Source of the DNA: G965267335 sp965267335
Lineage (GTDB): Bacteria > Bacteroidota > Bacteroidia > Cytophagales > JAAEPT01
Assembly: GCA_965267335.1 (NCBI GenBank)
Contig: OZ253953.1
Span: forward strand, 3,782,001-3,846,000
Direction of reading: 5' to 3'
Length of the DNA stretch: 64,000 nucleotides
Part shown: piece by piece, positions 24,801 through 30,152 of the stretch
Layout of the letters: each line of letters opens with the position of its first letter
Position numbering within the stretch: the first letter of the stretch is position 1
Notes under the pieces: generated by a model
Told to the model about the DNA's origin: nothing
The model's input: the letters and a program-made list of their open reading frames with translations, nothing else
Databases searched by the model: none
Translations under genes and position numbers: made by a program

Positions 24801-27044
24801 ACTGTTGGTTACATTGTTAAAGGTGATCCCCTGTTGGAGGTTACCGGATATGATATTGGTCTCAAATGTGCCTGTGTCCCCAACAACCACCAAACTAGAA
24901 GAAGATACGAACACACCTTCATTACCATTTGGCAAAGCTCCTGTACCCGTTGCATCTACACCAATTATATTTCCTCTGATAAAGGTAGTATCAGAATTAA
25001 CTACACTGACACCAGCTTGTGCATTACCACCAATATAGTTGAATGAAGCTCCTGAGCTGGCTGTACCAACAATTGTGAGGAAGGATCCTCCGCTAATTGA
25101 AATACCATCAACGTCATTTCCAAAAGTTGCTATTGCGAAAAGATCAGTTCCTATCCTGTTTCCTGCAATTAAAGTAGTGTCAGAGTTCTCTATTTCGATT
25201 CCGCTACCACCATTACCTGAAATGACATTTAAACTATCGGTTGATGCTCCTCCAATATAGGTTGTCGTGGCGTTCTCTACCCTCACCCCTGCTAATGTAT
25301 TTCCACGATCTCCGTTGGCCGATTGATTAAGGCCGATAATGTTCCCAAGCACAGCAGTGTTGGTTGACAAACCTTCGATCAAAACCCCGTTCAAGTTATT
25401 TCCCGATATGACATTCCCCTCATTTGCTTGCCCGGTTCCAATGAAGTTTCCGCTGGAACCACTCAAATACACGCCATTTCCATTAGGGATATCACCCGTA
25501 CCTGTAATATTGACTCCGATAATATTTCCAGCAACACTGTTAAAGCTAGCACCCTCTATGGAAATCCCATCCAAGGTATTCCCACCGATATAGTTCCCCT
25601 CAGTTAAAGTTTGATCTCCTCCTATAATATTCAACGTACCTCCATTGGATATGGCAATTCCATCCCCCCCGTTACCATTGGCTGCAATTACTAATTCATT
25701 GACTCCAATCCTGTTATTCTGGATAATGTTACCTGCTCCTCCATCAATATCAATCCCGTGTTCAGTATTTGCAGATATAATATTATATGTTCCCGCAGCA
25801 TCACCAATTTGGTTGCCACTTGATAATATTTCTATTCCATTCTCCCCATTACCGAATGATTCCGTACCTGCTATGCCTGTACCAATATTCGAAGAACTGA
25901 TATAGTTAGAATCACAAAGTATATCTATAAACACACCGTCAAAGCTGTTGTTAGATATAATAGTTTTGGGAATGCAGTTGAGTGCAGTAGGACTTTCACT
26001 AATAACATTAAATCTCGAGTCTTGTGTAATAAAAACCCCAGTCCCTGTATTACCGTTGGCTACCGTCCCCGATTGATCAACCCCAATATGGCAGGAGAGT
26101 ATATTATTATAAGTAGCAGCGAATTGAAGCCTAATACCGTCATCCTCAAAATTCTGTATCACAAGTTCCTGAATAGTAGAACCAGATGAAGAACTCAATA
26201 TCAAACCTGCCGACCCCGGTGATGTGGTTGTGAGGTTGACATCCGAACCATCAATAGTGATGTCCGGCACACAGTTGTTCGGATCAATTTGAGCATCAAT
26301 AAATGTACTATCATCGGTCAGGTCAGGCAGCGGTAAACCAGATGTATTACCGACAAAAATAATCCCACCTAACAAACCCGGATCAAAAGTAATCGTATCC
26401 GGACCTGGGTTGGTGTTGGCATAATTGATTGCTTCCCTGAGTGACCCACACCCTTCATCATTTAATGTTGTCACGAGGAGTGAACCTATTGAAAGCGAAA
26501 CCGGATTAGGTGATGCATTGGCCAGATAGTTTGTTCCAGCATTACTTATGTCTGTTCCGTCCCATAAAAGGCGTGCTCCGCTATTAGCCAAACCTGTTGG
26601 TACCCAATTCACGTTAATATCTCCACAGTTCTGAATAGGGAATGCTATTGTAGCTATTGGTTGTTGAGGACCACCAGAAATGATGCTTTGCGGATCAGGG
26701 CCAGGCAATATCGGATTGATTAAAAGATTAAATACCGAATCGTTGGAAAAACCTGCGGTCATCGGATCATAGCTACCTGGCGTAAGGGCTGCATCCCATA
26801 CACCACGGGCAGTAAATGCGAAATTCCCCGACTCAATTAATGTGGTGTCATCAAAATATATTGGTAATTCAGAAGGACCAAAGCCTTCACCTGGAGGAGA
26901 CACAAGACCGTTGTCTGTCACATAATATTCTATGAACAGGGTGTCGTTTGCAACATATGGATTCAGTTGAAAATCCAAGTTCTGCGACCTGGATGATACT
27001 ACGGCTAATAGTGAAAAAATTAGAGCCAGTAAACCTTTCCTCAT
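12843..27044 (-). CDS. 4,733-residue secreted multidomain giant with type-B T9SS sorting domain
   Basis: The start was set at the ATG at 27044 because it begins a clean signal peptide (MRKGLLALIFSLLAVVSSRS); the frame is open 27 codons further upstream. Approximate domain order: an N-terminal beta domain (25-175) shared with the gene upstream; a CSLREA-like lead-in (TTLNDEGCGSLREAINYA) into a right-handed beta-helix (195-860) rich in IxxNxIxG turns; Ig-like units; an NHL propeller (1275-1605); more Ig-like units; a second NHL propeller (1850-2200); and a long array of Ig/PKD-like units (2200-4600) containing near-identical blocks. The last 100 residues form the gliding-motility-associated (type-B) sorting domain with YNRWGELIYQ and WDG...DAGVYTY. 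It is probably a cell-surface or released adhesin carried by the PorP/SprF partner 6 bases downstream. Its ligand is unknown. Confidence 0.93.
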   Translation of the reverse strand: MRKGLLALIFSLLAVVSSRSQNLDFQLNPYVANDTLFIEYYVTDNGLVSPPGEGFGPSELPIYFDDTTLIESGNFAFTARGVWDAALTPGSYDPMTAGFSNDSVFNLLINPILPGPDPQSIISGGPQQPIATIAFPIQNCGDINVNWVPTGLANSGARLLWDGTDISNAGTNYLANASPNPVSLSIGSLLVTTLNDEGCGSLREAINYANTNPGPDTITFDPGLLGGIIFVGNTSGLPLPDLTDDSTFIDAQIDPNNCVPDITIDGSDVNLTTTSPGSAGLILSSSSGSTIQELVIQNFEDDGIRLQFAATYNNILSCHIGVDQSGTVANGNTGTGVFITQDSRFNVISESPTALNCIPKTIISNNSFDGVFIDILCDSNYISSSNIGTGIAGTESFGNGENGIEILSSGNQIGDAAGTYNIISANTEHGIDIDGGAGNIIQNNRIGVNELVIAANGNGGDGIAISNGGTLNIIGGDQTLTEGNYIGGNTLDGISIEGASFNSVAGNIIGVNITGTGDIPNGNGVYLSGSSGNFIGTGQANEGNVISGNNLNGVLIEGLSTNTAVLGNIIGLNQSANGDRGNTLAGVRVENATTTYIGGASTDSLNVISGNGGSGIEIENSDTTLIAGNRIGTDLFAIATFGNDVDGISISGGSFLTIVGTASSGASFNYIGGNAQAGVSVVNSDTTFIRGNIIGVDATGTGALPNGNEGVFVSSSSLVVVGDTGTFETNIISGNLQQGITFNNVTNSYIAGNIIGKDGTASSAIPNGAEGIYINGTSTNDTIVFNQIAYNNGDGILFDGATTQDNIVWYNSIHSNAALGIEHLNGSQNNIPLPVITSLSVVGTDTILSGTSAPGALIQIYCDSLHEGEVIYDTTLADVGGNWSKVINGYGANMNNGLDSITVLMDEAGNTSKFSAPIYKVVSCTAPVVSLGNDTSFCTGDSVQLSVYDYGIGSTYTWYAISGGPVVVKTSTSNTDTTYYATMPETYVVEVDSAGTGCVGSDTIVVNEVAAPVVDLGNDTTVCGNTYTLEAGPNIGSTYTWTDSTGATLSTGVDDSTYVANTDHKYFVTADNGACTVTDSVTVSFNTGLATPFNAVYSSSTGTSVTFVFDSVPDVLNYTVYVDTCGGGGGCTPYTGSPFTVASASSPESFTVSPMNLLDSAVFWVRANGPCDSIWSDTATGVADTCNANFTGLDSSLCSSSLLQRLYPDFAGGTFTASPVPTAVQYAGAPLDFWYFDPSEAGPGYHTVYYTACSGASIDSFTTYIQPAPCISTVLKDSTSSAIVRPQGLFTTCEGLLYVTSSDNQTIVVVDTFGFASVFIGDSSLAGANVDGPRATARVHDPIGLAVAPNGDIYFVDGGSHTVRMYDAGTDAVTTIAGVPNSAGSTDNNIGSVVQFNQPFGLALSPALDRLWVTEKGTSRIREIELTSGTYFTQTVAGGGGTAVFNGDVVTGTSAIFSDPGHIVADNNYVYFTEEGLDVVYRYDLATLDVEIMAGRFNNAGSTDGDTSIAQFSGPLGISVTCSGNLYVADAVNNAIRLVDGDTIPGNLYVSSIVECANPGCFPPVAGDLQNPTALSVFVRGYVDVADTDNDDIKRFQIEDFESRPWQDVDTFYCMGDPIDTLNSATCGINYSGNGITVAGSLVTFDPNAAGPGTHTLTYNFSQGFCSETITFDVTVYPAASVSLGPDTVICQEGLGIDSLIVDSNFASIQWTVNAAAALADTNYWRITDVAGEYIVDVIDTNGCVAADTTNLTIAPLAEVTITSDMTDSICYGDTAVLSATNTGAGPGFLTYAWNTGDTTSTVQGYFSGDFTVDVVDSNGCIADTSYRSIVRNAPAVCIGVNSSLTGPSGARYGEWSVSTIAGDTNIAPGQANGQAYAASFTSPWDVYFDNGFLYVTESVVGGQVRRIDLSDTTVTTYIGGGASGTADSIGRLNASMDNLTGIHIHNGDFYFIQDNGLHYLDVAKDSVYHITGGGTTFMNGHISVAEFNAPQDITMDGFGNVFVADYGNHLIRGVYIDDTVRTLAGIPSFGGNVTAGSPGISRANNPWGVGLDPAGQLYVGHESSHAISHIDLDTVQAIDVPDNGGGLLPYFTNTAQGSGVMAGTWNVVSDKTGKIFTTEGVNHLVSVLSPFDSLKSITGDYGFAVVGSPGYADGLGGTARFNTPSGITLDPETGDLYVADRNNHLIRKLTQNKTISICSYDTVDVDGSCPNAVSYNWSGPVVLADPTNPVQSFTDPGTYILTVQDAAGCSNSDSIIISLNADPAFAYMIQDTTMCQADSIDLIAQSTVATDTVFWTDPMGVVVSFGLGADTITIDSSGIGTYTATLSNGCTLDSTVTVSVNDLMADAVDYFTGADTSRVCFGDTAVLSARGTSGGTTPYSYLWTGTGGSVVGATNLDTVVGVIGGVTPGSLERYYVTVTDSIGCSQTDSTLVYWADSLNINVGNDTAICANSLITVTATVNLGIAPYSPVSWVDTSGVEVFADGNSITGNPPDTTAYVATVTDAIGCTATDSITIYPVDVIVDAGVDDTICPGGTSTLTATVTSGIGPYSYAWTPAASLDDSTLQSPTAGPAATTQYIVSVYDSTLACSSTDTVNVIVNDLQAIAGVVDGINNPNDTLYVCVGDSATLDASLTSGGVTPYASYNWTASGSFTGTIVNAGLVTTQAHSGTPGSYDLFYVEVTDGTLPAASACTDIDSVVVFWNNVLTVNAGTDSTICLGNSIDLTGVSAGGTLPYADESWIDTSGTEVFAGNTNPITVTPPDTTAYVMTVTDALGCTAFDSVTVYPVDLTVDAGIDDTICPGGNTMLTATVTVGVGPYTYAWTPAASLDDSTLQSPTASPTTTTQYVVQVTDAGLGCAETDTVNVVVNDLQAIAGVVDGINDPNDTLYVCVGDSATLDASLSNGGVAPYASYNWTASGGFAGAIVDPTLVTTQAHSGTPGTYDLFYVEVTDGTVPAGCTDTDSVVVFWNNVLTVNAGTDSTICLGNSIDLTGVSAGGTLPYADESWIDTSGTEVFIGNTNPITVTPPDTTAYVMTVTDALGCTAFDSVTVYPVDLTVDAGIDDTICPGGNTMLTATVTVGVGPYTYAWTPAASLDDSTLQSPTASPTSTTQYVVEVTDAGLGCTDSDTVNVVVNDLQAIAGVVDGINDPNDTLYVCVGDTATLDASLTNSGEPAYTYLWSPAGSFTGTLPSNTNQTEIAFGGTPGTYDLFYVDVADQRCVDTDSLVVFWNNVLTLTATADTSICLGNSVDLTAVAGGGTAPYSTLTWVDTSGVEVFVAADTITANPLDTTAYVATVTDALGCTAFDSVTVYPVDLTVDAGIDDTICPGGNTMLTATVTVGVGPYTYAWTPAASLDDSTLQSPTASPTTTTQYVVQVTDAGLGCAETDTVNVVVNDLQAIAGVVDGINDPNDTLYVCVGDSATLDASLSNGGVAPYASYNWTASGGFAGAIVDPTLVTTQAHSGTPGTYDLFYVEVTDGTVPAGCTDIDSVVVFWNNVLTVNAGTDSTICLGNSIDLTGVSAGGTLPYADESWIDTSGTEVFVGNTNPITVTPPDTTAYVMTVTDALGCTAFDSVTVYPVDLTVDAGIDDTICPGGNTMLTATVTVGVGPYTYAWTPAASLDDSTLQSPTATPTATTQYVVQVTDAGLGCADTDTVNVVVNDLQAIAGVVDGLSPADTITVCFGDTATLDASLTNGGEPGYNFFWYDGGTFTGTQPSNINQTEIAFGGTPGTYDLFYVDVADLRCVDTDSLVVYWNTEIITDGTPDTAYTCSGGSDSIFASAVGGDGSYGFVWNTVSGTAAVANPTGTSTIVTASDTSLVELVATDGLGCSDADTITVMSVDFVVDAFAQFDTICPNLDDTLGVNIVSGGVGPYTYAWNPSADLNDTTLAQPVANISATTTFDVTVTDNTTGCTNSDNITVTVLTLIAEAGTILDPIDDTLTACFDDTLSVSGTLSSGGTPFNSGLPYTFAWTVPVGINVDGGLADSVVRVSGGAIGTTSEIDLMITDSLGCTATDSVYVYWNDQITINVAPAILHVCNSDTGSITATAAGGTAPLSYLWTTQSGTATFVDPTANPVEVMLNDTSVVVGTATDARGCSESGFAIVRNVNFSSSITASTNSACENQFDTLTAVPAGGSGTFTYSWSNGSTADTAIISEPTVGTYTYSVDINDVVTSCTLTDSITIDIYNMSVFAGNDTILCNANNPFQLQGQITGGVGGFQHIWSTPNDTANYAYNDTTIINPTFAIPATRDNVPWYHLLYTAVDANGCVRTDTMRAALATQFVLFDAAGANDPQNICEGDSIRLGSVPGTTFQNVVGGIPVISYLWSSTPGGTNVDGATASHPYFVPTTAGSYVFNLSATDSLGCSATGVFDLTVNVSAAPSVELGSDTFYCTGSSVDIANTLANGAGTSYEWRQGGLTGAVVGTPDSFYTANAADIYYLIATNGIGCRSYDSINVNEELLPSVTMTLPASNPCNNSNFNLTGTIVSGSVNPVISWTTSNGTGVINEPDSLSTFYIPNPGSDPNPIDFTLTYTTFCGTDTQNGSVTTITGATAVISASPLNVFPGDQVTLVDSTAGTVVNHYWAFGTGTTPDSAFTAGPHFVDYNTPGLITATMIIEDNNGCFDTATVVIDVVSTKIIYIPNVMAPMANNVENQVAKVYGVNISNNNFEFTVYNRWGELIYQTTDFNLANTVGWDGIHQTTGQPQDAGVYTYSVKGEFYDGETFEKTGTITIIR
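16223..17160 (-). repeat. Near-identical intragenic repeat, copy 1
   Basis: This ~938-bp block reappears 1,578 bases further on at 17801-18738. Over the first ~440 bases I counted about 16 differences by eye, roughly 96% identity, mostly synonymous third positions. It covers parts of the Ig/PKD-like units beginning VDAGIDDTICPGG and AIAGVVDG. Nested inside is a shorter period, with the same marker at 16223, 17021, 17801 and 18599 (spacings 798, 780, 798). Confidence 0.85.
17801..18738 (-). repeat. Near-identical intragenic repeat, copy 2
   Basis: This is the partner of the block at 16223-17160, offset by 1,578 bases and in the same orientation. Both offsets are multiples of three, so loss or gain of a unit keeps the reading frame. 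Similarity decays outside the block: a related but more diverged unit lies near 19402. Confidence 0.85.
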
Positions 27045-27156
27045 TGCAACACGGTTTAAAAATGCTGGTATATAACGTAGTGTTGTCAAACTAAATGGTA
27101 ACAGTTTATCCGCCCAACGTTCCAAAGGTAACTGTTTCTTGGCAATTTTTTAAGAA

Positions 27157-28158
27157 TTAATTATTGTTTAATTCAACGATACGCTGGGTCTTAATTTCTT
27201 CTCCTACCCTTAACTTAACGAAATACACCCCGGCTGTATATCCGTTCTGACTGGCACTGAAAGGGATATTATACTGACCCTCAGACTGGTTACCAGTAAA
27301 AAGAGTAGAAATTTTGTTCCCGACCATGTCAAAAACTTCCAAGGTTACATCACTTTGTTCGGGAAGAGTATATGTAATATTTGTTTGAGAAACATAGGGA
27401 TTTGGAGCCGCACTTACGCTCAATTGTGGCTTAACATCCTTATGATCGTAAGAATTTGATACCTTGGCTTCACAGCCGTTGCTGGTCTCTACTGAATACT
27501 GTCCATCCGCTTCTGGGATAATATAGCTATCTGTAGCTCCATCAATTTTAGTTCCGTTCAATAACCATTGAAATGTCCCTTCTCCTTCAGCCTTCAAAAT
27601 ACCATCTTCCAAATATACCTGAGGCTGACTCAGTTCAGGAGTTAGCTTGAATATCGGAGCATTGATCATTTCAGCGTTTTTCTTGATTCTTTTATTATCA
27701 TAATCGGTAATCGTACCCCTGTTCACCCATTCGAGTTCCGTACTTCCACAAGGATCTGTTATTGGAAAAGACAATGTTAGTATATTCTCTTTCTGTGAGG
27801 TAAGCTCTCTTCCATCTCCCCCTCCGGAGTACTTAATAGTAAAATAAGGATGCACAAAAGGCTCCGTTGCGCCTAAATATGGGCCGGAATACGAATCTGC
27901 GGATTCCTTTGAACTAAATTTACCAGACAATGAGTCAACTATTGCGACCTGAGATTGATCAACTGCAGTAGAATTAAGTAAAAAAGGAAGATTAGCGCCT
28001 CCAAGCTTGAAGTCTTCTCCGGAAGTCTTTTGCATAGTTACACCTACCAAAAGATAGTCTCCCTCAACTTTCTGTGTAAACTCCACATCGAAGTTTTGCG
28101 CCAGCGAAACGTTCACAAAGGCACAAGAAATTATTATATATGATAGTTTCTTTATCAT
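27157..28158 (-). CDS. Secreted protein with type-A T9SS sorting domain, sharing its N-terminal domain with the giant
   Basis: The protein has 333 residues with a signal peptide (KLSYIIISCAFVNVSLA). Residues 22-170 form a beta domain with the pattern GGANLPFLLNS ... LSFPITDPCGSTELEWV. This aligns in order with FGPSELPIYFDD ... IAFPIQNCGDINVNWV in the downstream giant. A short Ig-like segment (FQWLLNGTKIDGAT) follows. The C-terminal ~80 residues are a type-A sorting domain: AAPNPYVSQTNITYTLP, then VFDMVGNKI, GVYFVKLRV and a basic, hydrophobic end. It follows the 579-residue gene by 14 bases and precedes the giant by 112, so it belongs to the same cluster. Function beyond surface display is unknown. 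Confidence 0.85.
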   Translation of the reverse strand: MIKKLSYIIISCAFVNVSLAQNFDVEFTQKVEGDYLLVGVTMQKTSGEDFKLGGANLPFLLNSTAVDQSQVAIVDSLSGKFSSKESADSYSGPYLGATEPFVHPYFTIKYSGGGDGRELTSQKENILTLSFPITDPCGSTELEWVNRGTITDYDNKRIKKNAEMINAPIFKLTPELSQPQVYLEDGILKAEGEGTFQWLLNGTKIDGATDSYIIPEADGQYSVETSNGCEAKVSNSYDHKDVKPQLSVSAAPNPYVSQTNITYTLPEQSDVTLEVFDMVGNKISTLFTGNQSEGQYNIPFSASQNGYTAGVYFVKLRVGEEIKTQRIVELNNN

Positions 28159-28172
28159 TCTTCTGAGTTATT

Positions 28173-29912
28173 TCATGGTGATGTACTGTATTTCAATAGC
28201 AATGAATTATTCTGCCCTCGTTGTTCATCCGCTACATCTACACCATCATTAAAGTCTACGTTTGTATTTGTATAACCTGTAATCAGATTACCCTGATCTA
28301 CCAAAATCTGATATCTATCCAATCCGTTCACAGACCAATCTCCGTTTGCATTTCCGGTTATTACATAGAAGTCAGCGCCATATTGGATTAATCCTCCTCC
28401 TCCCCATACATTTACATCAGAACGAAAATCAACAAATGAACCCGGCACAGCGGTGCTGGCAACGATTGGCGTATTATTCATAACAGCCAGATGCGTCCTG
28501 TGCTGCACTTCGACATAATATGAATTACCTGGTACCGCGTCACAAAAGTTTGCGTAGCCTTGAGACCCGGACCAAAAATCTCTTATCGACCCATCATCCA
28601 TCAACCAGACAAGTGCTGTATCAACTCTGTTATAAGGCATCGTGGTTTCTCTTAATATGATGGCAATAACATCGATAGCATCATTAGCTGCAGAAGGCAT
28701 AAAGTAGCCAGGGTACATTCCCTTGTTGGAAGTAAAGCCACTTCCACCTCCATTGTTACTATGCGCTCCATCGGCATGACCGAAGAAGTTAATATCACTC
28801 GTCATATTTGGACCACCAGTGTATCCGCCTTCTAACAACACTCTAACATCAATTTTCACATTGGAACAACCTCCGCCTATGGTAATAAAATCCTCTCCAG
28901 CGAATAACGTACTTGTTATTGTGTGTTGCCCACCTCCCTCATTGGTAGTACCGGCATTCCCAATAGAATTCCACGGCTTAGTGCTATCCGACTGCACAAC
29001 AACAAGCTCTGATAATGTTGCTGCTCCAGTACCTATAGTATCTGCGGCATCAAATAAAAACATAACGGGAGAACCCGCATAAGTTCCTGACAAATCGGTA
29101 GCCTTCCAGTAGCGTCTATTGCTGATATTAGTTACATCTGCTCCTGCAACCGGAGCAAATCCCGCAGGATCAAGTCCTGAAACTCTCATCCCCATTACAG
29201 CATTCACGGGATTATTCAAAATTCTCATTGGTCTCCAGTCCGGACCATTCCCGATTGGAAAGTCTAACAAACCGGTACCTTCGTTCCAAAACTCACCATT
29301 ATAATACGCATTGGGTCCCTGATTAAGAACCGATCCATTGGGAAGCAAATAGAAAGTATCTGAGCTTGAATTCTGGTGCACTACGCCATTACCAAAATCT
29401 ACATCGAACACATTCCACCTTCCTACAAGATTTTTAGCACCTCCACCTTCAAAGTCAATTTGATTGTATTGCGAATTGAACCCGGAACCAAGAGTGGTTG
29501 CACCTACCCCATTAAAAGTTAATACACTTGTGCCAGTAGTATCCGACCAGTAAGTTCCTGCTAAGTTGCCGAAGTCTCCGGAAATATTGATACTGTCATC
29601 ATTATATAAGAAAGCCGTGTTATTCGCATTTACACTGTAGGCATCCCCTATTGACAAAACCCCAGATAAAACTCCAATTGTATCTTCATTGACCACAGAA
29701 CCTGAGACTTCCAATCTGCCTCCACCTGTAATCACAATATACCCTGCTCCTCCGTTCTCCGGGTTGTTTAAATCTCCACCAGAAACTGAAAGTGTTCCTC
29801 CATCAAGCCAAATTGATGCTCCGTTGTTGTACAACAAATCCTGCCCATAGTTAAATGAGAGGGTAAAAATACATAAAAAAAGTAAGATGGTTAGGCGTAA
29901 TATTTTCCTCAT
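28173..29912 (-). CDS. Exported surface protein with C-terminal dockerin-like calcium-binding repeats
   Basis: The protein has 579 residues with a signal peptide (LTILLFLCIFTLSFNYG). The N-terminal third is Gly/Ser/Asn-rich beta sequence (GGTLSVSGGDLNN, GGGRLEVSGSVVN) like an autotransporter or filamentous passenger. A middle region with two conserved Trp/Gly-rich segments follows. The last ~55 residues contain two acidic loops, NANGDWSVNGLD and DFNDGVDVADEQ, which match the paired Ca-binding loops of dockerin-type domains. No classical T9SS sorting domain is evident at the very end. It is the first gene of the cluster leading to the 4,733-residue giant. I do not recognise a named full-length family. 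Confidence 0.75.
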   Translation of the reverse strand: MRKILRLTILLFLCIFTLSFNYGQDLLYNNGASIWLDGGTLSVSGGDLNNPENGGAGYIVITGGGRLEVSGSVVNEDTIGVLSGVLSIGDAYSVNANNTAFLYNDDSINISGDFGNLAGTYWSDTTGTSVLTFNGVGATTLGSGFNSQYNQIDFEGGGAKNLVGRWNVFDVDFGNGVVHQNSSSDTFYLLPNGSVLNQGPNAYYNGEFWNEGTGLLDFPIGNGPDWRPMRILNNPVNAVMGMRVSGLDPAGFAPVAGADVTNISNRRYWKATDLSGTYAGSPVMFLFDAADTIGTGAATLSELVVVQSDSTKPWNSIGNAGTTNEGGGQHTITSTLFAGEDFITIGGGCSNVKIDVRVLLEGGYTGGPNMTSDINFFGHADGAHSNNGGGSGFTSNKGMYPGYFMPSAANDAIDVIAIILRETTMPYNRVDTALVWLMDDGSIRDFWSGSQGYANFCDAVPGNSYYVEVQHRTHLAVMNNTPIVASTAVPGSFVDFRSDVNVWGGGGLIQYGADFYVITGNANGDWSVNGLDRYQILVDQGNLITGYTNTNVDFNDGVDVADEQRGQNNSLLLKYSTSP

Positions 29913-30152
29913 TATTACGTAGTTATCTACAAATACTGGTTTTTATACAGAATGACCAAAAAACTCACTGTATCCTGAAAGATAGTCATAATTTTTGGCC
30001 CACAAAAGAGCTAACATTCTATATATTAAATACTAACAATCAAACAAAGGTGACTGTCAGCCGGTAAAATCCTCTATTAAGGGTACGCATTCAGCAATTT
30101 TTAGTTTCCTAAGGATGAAAGTTTTTTTCTAAAAATCAACTTTCTCTAAAAA

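Noticed and set aside
15160..25905. Plus-strand frames up to 174 codons inside the second giant
   Set aside because: They lie opposite an uninterrupted 4,733-codon frame with clear domains and recur at its repeat spacing, so they are antisense shadows.
27097..27137. GGTAACAGTTT and GGTAACTGTTT 30 bases apart upstream of the giant, considered as further ECF sites
   Set aside because: On the minus strand the spacing from GTTAC to an ACG-TTA-like half is 24 instead of 21, and the flanking bases do not match the two-part motif.
30117..30144. GAAAGTT/AACTTTC dyad after the LysM protein gene, considered as a terminator
   Set aside because: The stem is 7 bp and AT-rich with no T run in the direction of transcription.
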